A program made the translations under genes and the position numbers. A stretch of DNA of 64,000 nucleotides, taken from Peptococcaceae bacterium 1198_IL3148 (lineage in GTDB: Bacteria > Bacillota > Desulfotomaculia > Desulfotomaculales > Desulfohalotomaculaceae). Location of the stretch: NCBI GenBank assembly GCA_036763105.1, contig JBAIYS010000002.1, positions 274,216 through 338,215 on the forward strand, written 5' to 3'. The notes below the pieces were generated by a model, which was given only the letters and a program-made list of their open reading frames with translations, ran no database searches and was not told the origin of the DNA. Below are positions 44,898-53,743 of the stretch, piece after piece; the stretch's first letter is position 1, and each line of letters opens with the position of its first letter.

Positions 44898-44909
44898 CCC
44901 GGTATTTTT
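44898..44909 (+). terminator. Right arm of the split host terminator
   Basis: CCCGGTATTTTT pairs with 31798-31809. Now separated from its partner by the island. Confidence 0.7.
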
Positions 44910-44964
44910 ATTTGGGCTTAAATGGTGTATACTGGTAGTTGAATTCTTTTAGTGGAGGTACCCA

Positions 44965-47112
44965 ATGGACGAACAGTTAATCATAAATCAAGTTTCCGAA
45001 GCCACTAATATTAGCAGTAAGCAAGTATTACCCACCGTTAAGCTATTGGACGAAGGTAATACTGTTCCGTTTATATCTCGTTATCGTAAAGAAGTTACCG
45101 GTGAATTAACTGATGTTCAGGTGCGTGATATAGAGGAGAAACTAAAGTTCTTCCGCAACTTGGCACAGCGCAAAGAAGAAGTGGTGCGCTTAATAGCTGA
45201 GCAGAAAAAGTTAACTCCTGAATTACAGCAACAGATAGAAAGTGCCACTAAAATTACCGAAGTAGAAGATATCTATCGCCCCTTTCGTCCCAAACGTCGT
45301 ACCAAAGCATCCATTGCCAAAGAAAAAGGCTTAGAACCGTTAGCCAATTACTTACTATCATTTCCTGCGGTGGGTGATGTATGGCAGCAGGCTAACAAAT
45401 ACCTAAATATAGAAAAAGAAGTGACTTCTGCCGCCGAGGCGTTACAAGGTGCCCAGGATATTATTGCTGAACAGGTAGCGGATCACCCCAATGTTAGGGG
45501 GTGGGTAAGAAGGTTTATGGCCAAACATGGGAGTTTAGTGACCGTTGCCAAGGATGCCGATGCTAGGTCGGTCTATGAAATGTACTATCAATATAATGAA
45601 CCAGTGAAAAAGATTTTACCTCATCGGATACTGGCCATAAATCGTGGAGAAAGGGAAGAATTTTTAAAGGTTAGGATTGAAGTAGAAGAAGAGCAGATTC
45701 TAGAACATCTTTATAAAGAATGGACTAAACCCGGTAGTGTAACCACCGATCAGGTTAAACAAGCGATCAAAGATGGATTAAATCGCTTAATACTGCCGGC
45801 GGTGGAACGGGAAGCGCGCAATGAATTGACTGAGATTGCTGAAGAACAAGCAATTAAAGTCTTTAGTAAAAACTTGCATCAATTATTATTGCAACCTCCG
45901 GTCACTGGCAAGATTATGTTGGGGGTGGACCCTGCCTACCGCACTGGCTGTAAATGGGCGGTGGTTGACGATACTGGGCGGTTGCATGAAGTGGGTGTGG
46001 TTTATCCCACTCAGTCTGCGGCTAGAGTAGAACAGGCGAAAGCAGTATTTAAACAACTGGTGGACAAGCACCAGATAGACATTATCGTTATTGGTAACGG
46101 TACTGCTTCTAGAGAAACCGAAAGCTTTGTTGCTGAGTTTATTAAAGAATATACTGCCAAACAATTGCAGTATATAATTGTCAGTGAAGCAGGGGCCAGT
46201 GTATATTCCGCCTCTGATATAGCCCGGGGTGAATTTCCTGACCTGGATGTGGCCCAGCGCAGCGCGGTATCCATCGCCCGTAGATTGCAGGACCCATTGG
46301 CGGAACTGGTGAAAATTGACCCTAAATCATTGGGGGTAGGGCAGTATCAGCATGATGTTAATCCGAAAAAATTGGCAGAAAATCTTACTGCTGTGGTAGA
46401 AACGGCCGTTAACCATGTCGGTGTGGATGTAAACACCGCTTCCCCGGCGCTGCTGGCTTATGTAGCTGGTATTAACGTTACCGTGGCCAAGAATATAGTG
46501 GCCAACCGGGCAGAAATCGGACGGTTTAAAAATAGAAACCAGTTGAAAAAGGTGCCGCGGTTAGGCCCCAAAACATACGAGCAATGTATTGGTTTTTTGC
46601 GCATTTTTAACGGCGAAAACCCGTTGGATAAAACCCCCATTCACCCTGAATCCTACGATATAGTAAAGAAACTGTTACAGCAAATTGATTGCAAGCTGGA
46701 AGAAGTGGGCAGCGAGGAAATGCGCCGCAAGCTTTCCCAAATAAATGTTGAGCAGATGGCAACGGCACTAAATGCCGGTGTGCCAACTTTGAAGGATATA
46801 GTGGAGGCACTGATGCGCCCCGGGCGTGATCCCCGAGAAGAATTGCCCAAACCAATACTGCGCACCGATGTGTTAACAATGGATGACTTAAAGCCGGGTA
46901 TGGAACTTAAAGGGACGGTACGCAATGTGGTGGATTTTGGTGCCTTTGTGGACATAGGAGTGAAAGTTGATGGGTTGGTACATATTTCACAAATGACCGA
47001 CCGCTTTATCAAGCATCCACTGGAAGTGGTGTCCTTAGGTGATATAGTTACCGTTTGGGTGATGGAAGTGGATACTGTTCGTCAGCGCATTAGTTTAACT
47101 ATGAAAAGGTAA
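44965..47112 (+). CDS. tex: Tex-family S1 RNA-binding transcription accessory protein
   Basis: A 715-residue Tex protein, normal length. The N-terminal helical domain begins MDEQLIINQVSEATNI with TVPFISRYRKEVTGEL. The YqgF/RNase H-like domain has MLGVDPAYRTGCKWAVVD (near 320). Helix-hairpin-helix elements follow (NTASPALLAYVAGINVTVAKNIV, FKNRNQLKKVPRLGPKTYEQ). The C-terminal S1 domain has GMELKGTVRNVVDFGAFVDIG (near 645). Tex binds nucleic acids and acts in transcription and stress tolerance. The ATG has GGAGG 7 bases upstream. It lies just beyond the right end of the island and is intact. Confidence 0.95.
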   Translation: MDEQLIINQVSEATNISSKQVLPTVKLLDEGNTVPFISRYRKEVTGELTDVQVRDIEEKLKFFRNLAQRKEEVVRLIAEQKKLTPELQQQIESATKITEVEDIYRPFRPKRRTKASIAKEKGLEPLANYLLSFPAVGDVWQQANKYLNIEKEVTSAAEALQGAQDIIAEQVADHPNVRGWVRRFMAKHGSLVTVAKDADARSVYEMYYQYNEPVKKILPHRILAINRGEREEFLKVRIEVEEEQILEHLYKEWTKPGSVTTDQVKQAIKDGLNRLILPAVEREARNELTEIAEEQAIKVFSKNLHQLLLQPPVTGKIMLGVDPAYRTGCKWAVVDDTGRLHEVGVVYPTQSAARVEQAKAVFKQLVDKHQIDIIVIGNGTASRETESFVAEFIKEYTAKQLQYIIVSEAGASVYSASDIARGEFPDLDVAQRSAVSIARRLQDPLAELVKIDPKSLGVGQYQHDVNPKKLAENLTAVVETAVNHVGVDVNTASPALLAYVAGINVTVAKNIVANRAEIGRFKNRNQLKKVPRLGPKTYEQCIGFLRIFNGENPLDKTPIHPESYDIVKKLLQQIDCKLEEVGSEEMRRKLSQINVEQMATALNAGVPTLKDIVEALMRPGRDPREELPKPILRTDVLTMDDLKPGMELKGTVRNVVDFGAFVDIGVKVDGLVHISQMTDRFIKHPLEVVSLGDIVTVWVMEVDTVRQRISLTMKR

Positions 47113-47129
47113 TATTATGAAATTGCTTA

Positions 47130-47157
47130 TTCACAAACCAAATGGTTGTGATATAAT
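47130..47157 (+). promoter_or_regulatory. Probable SigA promoter of adk
   Basis: TTCACA (47130-47135), 16-bp spacer, TATAAT (47152-47157), about 45 bases before the adk start. Confidence 0.6.
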
Positions 47158-47202
47158 ACACATAGTATAATAATCGACTACATAACTTCAGGAGGGATTT
47201 TT

Positions 47203-47844
47203 GTGAATTTACTTATTATGGGGCCGCCTGGTGCTGGTAAAGGAACCCAGGCCGAAAGATTGGTTAAGGAATTGGCAATCACTCACATTTCCACCGGTGA
47301 TATGTTCCGTGCCGCCATCGCTGCCGGTACTGAAATGGGCATGAAGGCCAAGGAGTACATGGACAAGGGTGCATTGGTGCCAGACGAAGTGGTTATTGGT
47401 ATGGTAAAGGATCGCCTGCAAGAGGAAGACTGTAAAGAAGGTTTCTTGCTTGATGGTTTCCCCCGGACAGTGGAACAAGCTAAAGCCTTAGACGCTACCT
47501 TAGAAGAGCTAGGCATTAAACTGGACGGTGTAATTAACATTGAAGTTCCGCTGGAGAAGTTAATGGCTCGTCTGACCGGTCGTCGAGTTTGTAAAGGTTG
47601 CGGCGCATCTTATCATGTGCTCTTTAACCCACCGCAAGCAGAGGGTAAATGTGACAGTTGCGGCGGCGAATTGTATCAGCGCAGCGATGACAACGAAGAG
47701 TCCGTTGGCACTCGCCTTAATGCCTATATGGAAAAAACCCAGCCGTTAATTGATTACTATCAAGCCAAGGGATTAATTAAAGCTATAAATGGTGATCAAG
47801 ATATTGACAAAGTGTTAGCTGATGTTTTAGCTGCCGTTAAGTAA
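47203..47844 (+). CDS. adk: Adenylate kinase (zinc-lid type)
   Basis: Converts AMP plus ATP to two ADP in the cytosol, 213 residues. Motifs are the P-loop [16 protein letters not shown]-binding [20 protein letters not shown] and the lid GRRVC. The lid carries four Cys (CKGCG...CDSCGG), the structural zinc site of Gram-positive enzymes. The GTG start follows AGGAGGG by 6-7 bases. It is a stand-alone transcription unit here, outside the usual ribosomal protein cluster, with its own promoter and a strong terminator. Confidence 0.97.
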   Translation: MNLLIMGPPGAGKGTQAERLVKELAITHISTGDMFRAAIAAGTEMGMKAKEYMDKGALVPDEVVIGMVKDRLQEEDCKEGFLLDGFPRTVEQAKALDATLEELGIKLDGVINIEVPLEKLMARLTGRRVCKGCGASYHVLFNPPQAEGKCDSCGGELYQRSDDNEESVGTRLNAYMEKTQPLIDYYQAKGLIKAINGDQDIDKVLADVLAAVK

Positions 47845-47850
47845 TTGTAT

Positions 47851-47888
47851 TAAAGGGGCTGTTGCAAAACTGTGCAACAGCCCCTTTA
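47851..47888 (+). terminator. Terminator after adk
   Basis: A perfect 16-bp stem (47851-47866 with 47873-47888) with a 6-base loop, followed by TTGTT. Confidence 0.88.
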
Positions 47889-47942
47889 TTGTTAATGACG
47901 AAACCCAGGTGTCTTTTGCCTTTGCATTTTAGGTTAATTGAA

Positions 47943-48165
47943 AAACCCGGCACCTGCTGCAGTTGGCGAACGACATATAGTGGCGCAGCGAACCGAAGTT
48001 AGCGAAGGAGGTTGTTGGCGGCAGGGTGGCGCATAGGACGTGCGCCACCGGCAACTGAGCCATGGACGGCGAATTTGCCGGGTACGCTGCCGGAGACAAC
48101 CGGATGAGCTTAGTTCGGTCTGCGAAACTATCCCCAAAGTGAGCGGTGCAGCAGGTGCCGGGTTT
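47943..48165. repeat. 223-bp palindromic cloverleaf element (MITE-like or structured RNA)
   Basis: The ends are perfect 19-bp inverted repeats (47943-47961 and 48147-48165). Inside, further arms pair co-linearly: CGCAG/CTGCG, ACCGAA/TTCGGT, GGTTGT/ACAACC and CGGCAG (48019-48024) with CTGCCG (48087-48092). Two side hairpins follow: GTGGCGCA/TGCGCCAC (48026-48048) and CCGGCAA/TTGCCGG (48048-48081). This makes a three-way junction. It is GC-richer than its surroundings and has no plausible gene. It could be a non-autonomous mobile element or a non-coding RNA. Confidence 0.7.
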
Positions 48166-48186
48166 ACTGAAACCTTTATCTTTTGC

Positions 48187-49557
48187 TTATGGGGATGTTT
48201 CTCCACGGCTCATTGGTTGGGGCGGATTTTGGGTACTGTATATCTGACCAGACATATTTAAGTGTTTTGAATGCAAATCGCTGGTTTCGCCATAATTGTC
48301 ATTCCATACATGGGCTTTATGGTTGTCAATGGCAGCAAAGGTTTTGGCCTGTTGGGCATGCTCATTCACTAGGGACGCTGCTTTTTCTACACTAATAATT
48401 GTTCCTGGTCCACCCACACAACCGCCGGGGCAACCCATTCCTTCCATAAAATTGGCGTCTAATTTACCCTGTTCCAGTTGTTTTAAATACATGTTGCATT
48501 CCTTGAGTCCGTTGCCCTGCACAGCTTTGATCTCATATTCAGGAGCCAGCCTTTTAACAGCCCGTTTGATAGCTTCGGTTACTCCGCCAGTATGGGCGTA
48601 GATTCGGCCATCGTGGGAGGCATCTTCCATTTCCAGTTCACCTAGCGAACCATCTAAAGGCACATCACCGGCCTCTAATAAAGCTTTAGTTTCTTTAAAT
48701 GTTAACACACAATCTATGGCCGGATGTAAATCCGGTCGCTTGGCTTCTGACTTTTTGGCAATACAGGGGCCGATGAAGACTACTCGACACTGGGGTTCAC
48801 GATTCTTCAGCATTTTACCCAGGGCGATCATTGGTGATACTGATGGGGAGAGCAAATTGGCTACCTTTGGCCTAATCTTTTCCACCAGTTTAATAAATGC
48901 TGGACAACAGCAGGAGGTAATCATAAAATTTTCTCCTTGTTGCCGACGATTTACAAATATTTCAGCTTCGTGCTCGGTAATTACATCTGCCGCTAGGGCC
49001 ACTTCATAAACATCGGTGAAGCCGATGGCTTTTAGAGCCCCCTTAATTATTTCCGGCGTCACCCGGTTGCCAAATTGGCCCACAAAGGATGGTGCTAAGA
49101 TGGCATAGACTGGATGTTCCTTTCGTTGCATAATCATACTGGCCACCTGGGCAAACTCTGAACGGGTAACAATGGAACCGGTAATGCAAGAATTAACACA
49201 CCAAGTACACTCTACGCATCGGTCTGGGTTGATGCTAAAATTACCCTTTTCATCTTTGTTGATGGCCCCGGTAGGACAAACGTCAGCACAAGGTTGCATG
49301 TCTAGGCAATCATCACATGCCCCTTCAATAAGTTGCACTAACAGCATGCTTTCACCCTTATCTTCGTCCATCAAAAGTGATAATCTTTTATTGAGCCGTT
49401 CCCGCCAAAATTGATACTGCTCATCCTTTTCAGTAATACCGCTGTCTTTCATAATCCGGTCTATCACTTTGTCGCGTTTAGGGGCTTGGCCTTCACCTTC
49501 TCTGATTTGCCTAGCTAAACTAACTAACACTCGATGGGCAAATTCACTGGGTTGCAA
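48187..49557 (-). CDS. [FeFe]-hydrogenase-like protein with atypical H-cluster motif
   Basis: A 456-residue protein. Two [4Fe-4S] motifs (CDDCLDMQPCADVCPTGAI and CVECTWCVNSCITGS, about residues 82-135) precede the H-cluster domain. The latter has ITSCCCPAF (L1), FIGPCIAKKSE (L2) and GMGCPGGCVGGPG (L3). L1 has an extra Cys compared with TSCCPxW of catalytic enzymes. It lacks the N-terminal [2Fe-2S] domain and partners of bifurcating enzymes, so a sensory or non-catalytic group is possible. The TTG start follows GAGGTGAT by 5-7 bases. The 3' end abuts the palindromic element. Confidence 0.87.
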   Translation of the reverse strand: MQPSEFAHRVLVSLARQIREGEGQAPKRDKVIDRIMKDSGITEKDEQYQFWRERLNKRLSLLMDEDKGESMLLVQLIEGACDDCLDMQPCADVCPTGAINKDEKGNFSINPDRCVECTWCVNSCITGSIVTRSEFAQVASMIMQRKEHPVYAILAPSFVGQFGNRVTPEIIKGALKAIGFTDVYEVALAADVITEHEAEIFVNRRQQGENFMITSCCCPAFIKLVEKIRPKVANLLSPSVSPMIALGKMLKNREPQCRVVFIGPCIAKKSEAKRPDLHPAIDCVLTFKETKALLEAGDVPLDGSLGELEMEDASHDGRIYAHTGGVTEAIKRAVKRLAPEYEIKAVQGNGLKECNMYLKQLEQGKLDANFMEGMGCPGGCVGGPGTIISVEKAASLVNEHAQQAKTFAAIDNHKAHVWNDNYGETSDLHSKHLNMSGQIYSTQNPPQPMSRGETSP

Positions 49558-49641
49558 AACATCACCTCATTGGTATTGGCATATATGAGGTATTGTTTTC
49601 AAATTACATAAAATTATCCATATCTAACAAGAAGTCGGAAT

Positions 49642-51576
49642 TCAATTTGTTGCGACTTCTTCTTCCAGTTCTACCCAAGCAGTTAAATATTCATCTAATT
49701 TTTCTTTGGCTATGGTCAAGGTTTCGTTGACTTCTTGACACCTATTATGATCTTTATAGACTTCTGGTTTACAAAGATCTGCCTCCAGTTTGGCAATCAG
49801 TTGCTCTTGCTCTGTAATCAGTTGTTGTAGCTCATCTATTTTTCTTTGTCGCTGTCGTTCTAGGCGTTTTATCTCTTTACTTTTATAATAATTTTCTTTA
49901 TCCTTCTGGGTGGTTTGTTCATCTTGGATGTTAGCTATTTGTAGTGGTTCCGGTATAGTTGGTTGTTGTTCTTGTTTTTTTAGCAGGTAATAGTCATAAT
50001 CACCCAGAAAACTTTCTACGCCGTTTTTATTTAACTCGATTATTCTGGTGGCTACACGATTAATGAAGTAACGGTCATGGCTGACAAATATTATTGTACC
50101 TGGAAAATCGGTCAGGGCATTTTCTAACACTTCACGACTATAAATATCCAAGTGGTTGGTTGGCTCGTCCAGTATTAGCAGATTGGCCCTTTGCAAAAGC
50201 ATTTTAGCTAAAGCTAACCGGGCTTTTTCGCCACCACTTAGATCAGCTACCCTTTTCAAGACATCTTCACCACTAAATAAGAAGTTGCCCAGCACGGTGC
50301 GAATATTCTTTTCATTCATTAAGGGATATTGGTCCCAAAGTTCATTAAGAACTTGTTTATTGCCTTGTAGATTAGCCTGCTCTTGATCGTAATAAGCTAT
50401 TTGTACATTGGTGCCATAATAGATGGAGCCAAATTTCGGCTTGATAAAATTTAACACCGTTTTGAGTAATGTGGATTTTCCAACCCCATTAGGACCAACC
50501 AAGGCCACGCTTTCACCACGTTCAATTAATAAATTGATCCCCGATGACAAAGTTTTATCGGCATAGCCAATACTCAAATCCCTAAGCTTTAATACCTCTT
50601 TGCCACTTTGCACTTTTACATCAAAATTAAAGTTAGCCCTTTTTGTGGCCACCTCAGGTTTATCCTGAAGCTCCATTTTTTCTAGCATCCGCCGTCTGCT
50701 TTGGGCCCTTTTGGTTGTCGAAGCCCGAGCCAGGTTGCGTTGGACAAATTCTTGTAACTTAGCCACTTCTGTCATCTGTTTGTTGTATTGCTTAAGCTGT
50801 TGTTCCAACTGTTCGGCCTTTAATTCTAAGTATTTAGAATAGTTGCCAGCATAACGCACAATTTTATTGCGCTCCAGCTCATAGATGATATTTGTTAATG
50901 TATCCAGTAGGTAGCGGTCATGAGAAATCACCAGCATGGCCCCAGGATATGATTTGAGATATTGTTCCAACCAGTTTAATGTGTTAATATCCAAGTAGTT
51001 GGTGGGCTCGTCTAACATTAAGACATCTGGTGACTGTAGCAATAATTTAGCTAGGGCAACCAATGTCTTCTGGCCGCCACTTAAGCTTTTAATGGCGGTA
51101 TCATAACCTAGGTCTGTTAAGCCCAATCCATGCATAACGCTGCGGGTTGTGGCCTGATAACTATAGCCACCTTTATCCTTAAAGGTATCAGATAGTTTAG
51201 CATAGTTATCCAACAACTGTTGGTAACCTTTACCATCAACTGCAGAATCGGCTATTTGCTGTTCCAGCTTTCTTAGTTGCTGTTCCATTGAAATTAAGGG
51301 TTGGAAAACGGCAATCAGTTCTTGATAAATGCTGTTGTCGGAGTGCAAACCGCTGTCTTGGGAAAGATAGCCAACGGAAATTTCCTTTGGTTTAATAACC
51401 TCACCGGCATCACAGGTGAGGTCTCCGGCCAATATTTTCATCAATGTGGACTTGCCAGCACCATTGATGCCCACCAGTCCAACCCGCTCGCCGGATTGGA
51501 CAGTTAGGGTAACATCGGATAAAATAGTTTTGGCGCCATAAGATTTTACAATATGGGATGCTTGTAATAATATCAA
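49642..51576 (-). CDS. ABC-F subfamily ATPase
   Basis: About 644 residues, two fused ATPase domains without membrane segments. First domain: GINGAGKSTLMKILAG, LSGGQKTLVALAKLLL, LMLDEPTNYLD. Second: GPNGVGKSTLLKTVL, LSGGEKARLALAKMLL, LILDEPTNHLD. A linker (about 235-310) and a charged C-terminal coiled coil (about 540-640) match ribosome-associated ABC-F translation factors of the Uup/YfmR kind. The TTG at 51576 has GAGGTGA 5-6 bases upstream; a GTG at 51585 overlaps that site and would add three residues. It is more likely a housekeeping translation factor than a resistance protein; context gives no drug link. Confidence 0.9.
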   Translation of the reverse strand: MILLQASHIVKSYGAKTILSDVTLTVQSGERVGLVGINGAGKSTLMKILAGDLTCDAGEVIKPKEISVGYLSQDSGLHSDNSIYQELIAVFQPLISMEQQLRKLEQQIADSAVDGKGYQQLLDNYAKLSDTFKDKGGYSYQATTRSVMHGLGLTDLGYDTAIKSLSGGQKTLVALAKLLLQSPDVLMLDEPTNYLDINTLNWLEQYLKSYPGAMLVISHDRYLLDTLTNIIYELERNKIVRYAGNYSKYLELKAEQLEQQLKQYNKQMTEVAKLQEFVQRNLARASTTKRAQSRRRMLEKMELQDKPEVATKRANFNFDVKVQSGKEVLKLRDLSIGYADKTLSSGINLLIERGESVALVGPNGVGKSTLLKTVLNFIKPKFGSIYYGTNVQIAYYDQEQANLQGNKQVLNELWDQYPLMNEKNIRTVLGNFLFSGEDVLKRVADLSGGEKARLALAKMLLQRANLLILDEPTNHLDIYSREVLENALTDFPGTIIFVSHDRYFINRVATRIIELNKNGVESFLGDYDYYLLKKQEQQPTIPEPLQIANIQDEQTTQKDKENYYKSKEIKRLERQRQRKIDELQQLITEQEQLIAKLEADLCKPEVYKDHNRCQEVNETLTIAKEKLDEYLTAWVELEEEVATN

Positions 51577-51679
51577 CTTGCTCACCTCTACACTTTAAGT
51601 AGTTTATCGCAGCATGTTGGTAACAGGCAAGGGTTTGCTGCCATATAAATTAAATATTTATCACAATAGGGAGGATGTT

Positions 51680-52108
51680 ATGATTACAGTTGAACCAAAA
51701 TCAGGAAATATTGGGTTGATTAAAGCACCACATGCGGCAAAGGCCACAGGAATTACATTGTATAGTCCAGACTTTGAGCCTATATACAATGAATTAAAGA
51801 AGCTGGATGTTTTAATTGGTGGATCTATGACTGGCAAATTTGATGACCATTGGGAATACAGTCCAGAGGAAGATGCATATTTGTTGATACTAAATTATTT
51901 CCAAGGTAAGGCTGAATTTGCCATAAAATTTCCCAAAGCAAGATCCGGTCAAATATTGCAAGCGGTGGTGGAACAAGGACAACGGGTTGTCACCATGGTG
52001 CTAAAATATAAACAGGATTCTCACAAACTGTTTGATGATGCAGTGGTACTGATGGGCATTGAGTTAGAAATTTTACCAGAGGCTGGATGGCCGGTAATAA
52101 ATGATTAA
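51680..52108 (+). CDS. Hypothetical protein of 142 residues
   Basis: Soluble alpha/beta-looking protein (MITVEPKSGNIGLIKAPHAAKATG, DVLIGGSMTGKFDDHWEYSPEEDAYLLILNYF in parts). The ATG at 51680 is chosen because GGGAGGAT lies 6 bases upstream; the frame is open to 51614 without a site. No family is recognised. It is divergent from the ABC-F gene and ends in a strong terminator. Confidence 0.7.
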   Translation: MITVEPKSGNIGLIKAPHAAKATGITLYSPDFEPIYNELKKLDVLIGGSMTGKFDDHWEYSPEEDAYLLILNYFQGKAEFAIKFPKARSGQILQAVVEQGQRVVTMVLKYKQDSHKLFDDAVVLMGIELEILPEAGWPVIND

Positions 52109-52116
52109 TCCATTGT

Positions 52117-52150
52117 AATAAAGGTGTTCCAACCAAGGAACATCTTTATT
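52117..52150 (+). terminator. Terminator after the 142-residue hypothetical gene
   Basis: A 14-bp stem (52117-52130 with 52137-52150, one G-U) with a 6-base loop, then ATTTTTTT. Confidence 0.88.
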
Positions 52151-52373
52151 ATTTTTTTATTGTTGACGTAGCATATTTTACTAAAACACTTAATAAAATG
52201 TCTGATAATTGAACACTTTTTCTTTCCGCCGTTGAAAGAAAATTTTTAAATTATTATTTAGTGCTGGCAGGAATTATTGTGCCAGTGTAGAATAAATTAT
52301 ACGTCAAAATATTAAACAATTGATTGTCAAGTGTCATAAGCAAAAAAGTAGTATTAATAGGTGATAGTTTATT

Positions 52374-53657
52374 ATGAAATCTAAGCACAATTTTAATCTG
52401 CGTGTCCACGACGTCCCAATAATTACATTGGATAGTGCTGAGTATGAACAAACATTAAAAAATATACCAGAAAAAACTCTTTTAGTAAATGATAATGATG
52501 ATTTGTTGGCGATATTATCAAACAAAGAATATCATGGACAAGACTTGTTGGTTATGGGTAAAAATGTCAGAGTTAAAGGATTAATTGACAAAACTACTTT
52601 GGTTAAACACATTGCCAAATCATACGGTCACTTGCTGGCCTTTATGGAATCGATGTTGGTTTCTGAAGCAGAGCAAAGGAATACAGAGGGTGTTTCTGAA
52701 TTTGATAAATTGGTGGGTCGGTCGGCAAAGATGCAGGAGATCATTAAGCTGTGTAAAAAGGTTGCTGCCACTGATACCCCTGTTTTGGTGCGTGGGGAAA
52801 GCGGCACAGGAAAAGAAACCTTTGCCCGGGCGCTACATCGGGAGAGTCCCCGCCGTAATGGCCCCTTTATTACGGTGAACTGCGGTGCCATTCCGCCCTC
52901 TTTGTTTGAAAGTGAGTTATTTGGCTATGCCGAAAGGGCTTTTGCGGGGGTTAATGCAAAGGGCAAGCCTGGTATTATTGAATTGGCGGATGGTGGCACA
53001 GTTTTTCTAGATGAAGTAGGCGAGCTGCCGTTAGATATTCAAGTTAAATTAATGGCAGTGATGCAAAGGGAACAGATAACCCGCGTAGGGGCCACTGAAC
53101 CCACCAAGGTTGATGTGAGAATAATTGCAGCCAGCCACAGAAATTTAGAAAGTCTGTTGGAAAAAGAATTGTTTCGTGAAGATTTATTTTACCAGTTGAA
53201 TGTTATTTCCATTGAGATGCCTCCATTGAGAAAGCGCAAAGAGGATATTCCGGAGTTGGTAGAAATATATACTCGGGAGTTTGGTGCTGTCTATAATAAA
53301 CCATTTCTTAAAGTGTCACCGGAAGTGGTCAGAGCTTTTATGGAATACTCATGGCCCGGTAACATCCGAGAATTAAAAAATGCTGTGGAGCGAATGGTGG
53401 TTTTGGCAGAGGATGAAGTGGTTACTGTAAACTGCTTGCCTGAAAATCTGCGCAACTACACCTACATATCAATGTCAACATCCCAAAAAGGAAATTTAAT
53501 GCATATGGCAGTTGAAGCTGAAAGACAGCTAATTTTAAAGTCCTTAGAAAAGGCTAACGGCAATCGATCAGAAGCTGCCAGGTTACTCGGAATACCCCGG
53601 AGTACTTTATACTATAAGTTGCGTCAATTGGGTATCCCGGCAAAGGGCCAAAGTTAA
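52374..53657 (+). CDS. Sigma-54-activator-like AAA+ regulator with degenerate GAFTGA loop
   Basis: A 427-residue protein of the NtrC family. A short N-terminal region (about 1-115) lacks a receiver or clear PAS domain. The AAA+ domain has [14 protein letters not shown] (Walker A) and GGTVFLDEVGELPLD (Walker B). The sigma-54 contact loop reads RAFAGV where GAFTGA is expected, and the arginine-finger segment reads REDLFYQLNV where RL is usual. The C-terminal Fis-type HTH is intact ([22 protein letters not shown]). It probably binds DNA but may not activate sigma-54. It lies 86 bases upstream of the liv operon and resembles the activator at 58367. Confidence 0.87.
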   Translation: MKSKHNFNLRVHDVPIITLDSAEYEQTLKNIPEKTLLVNDNDDLLAILSNKEYHGQDLLVMGKNVRVKGLIDKTTLVKHIAKSYGHLLAFMESMLVSEAEQRNTEGVSEFDKLVGRSAKMQEIIKLCKKVAATDTPVLVRGESGTGKETFARALHRESPRRNGPFITVNCGAIPPSLFESELFGYAERAFAGVNAKGKPGIIELADGGTVFLDEVGELPLDIQVKLMAVMQREQITRVGATEPTKVDVRIIAASHRNLESLLEKELFREDLFYQLNVISIEMPPLRKRKEDIPELVEIYTREFGAVYNKPFLKVSPEVVRAFMEYSWPGNIRELKNAVERMVVLAEDEVVTVNCLPENLRNYTYISMSTSQKGNLMHMAVEAERQLILKSLEKANGNRSEAARLLGIPRSTLYYKLRQLGIPAKGQS

Positions 53658-53743
53658 ATTTTATCTCGGGAGGTGAGGGCGGAACAACAACTGGTTAATT
53701 AAGTAGAACAGATGAAGAGAAGTAGAAATGAGGAGGTTAAAAA

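Noticed and set aside
47934..48261. Short frames within the palindromic element
   Set aside because: They follow the GC-rich inverted repeats, are Arg/Cys-rich on both strands and lack ribosome sites.
52265..52295. Sigma-54-like site before the gene at 52374
   Set aside because: The GG and G(C/T) elements are 13 bp apart instead of 12 and the invariant GC is missing; the sequence is better described as a short hairpin.
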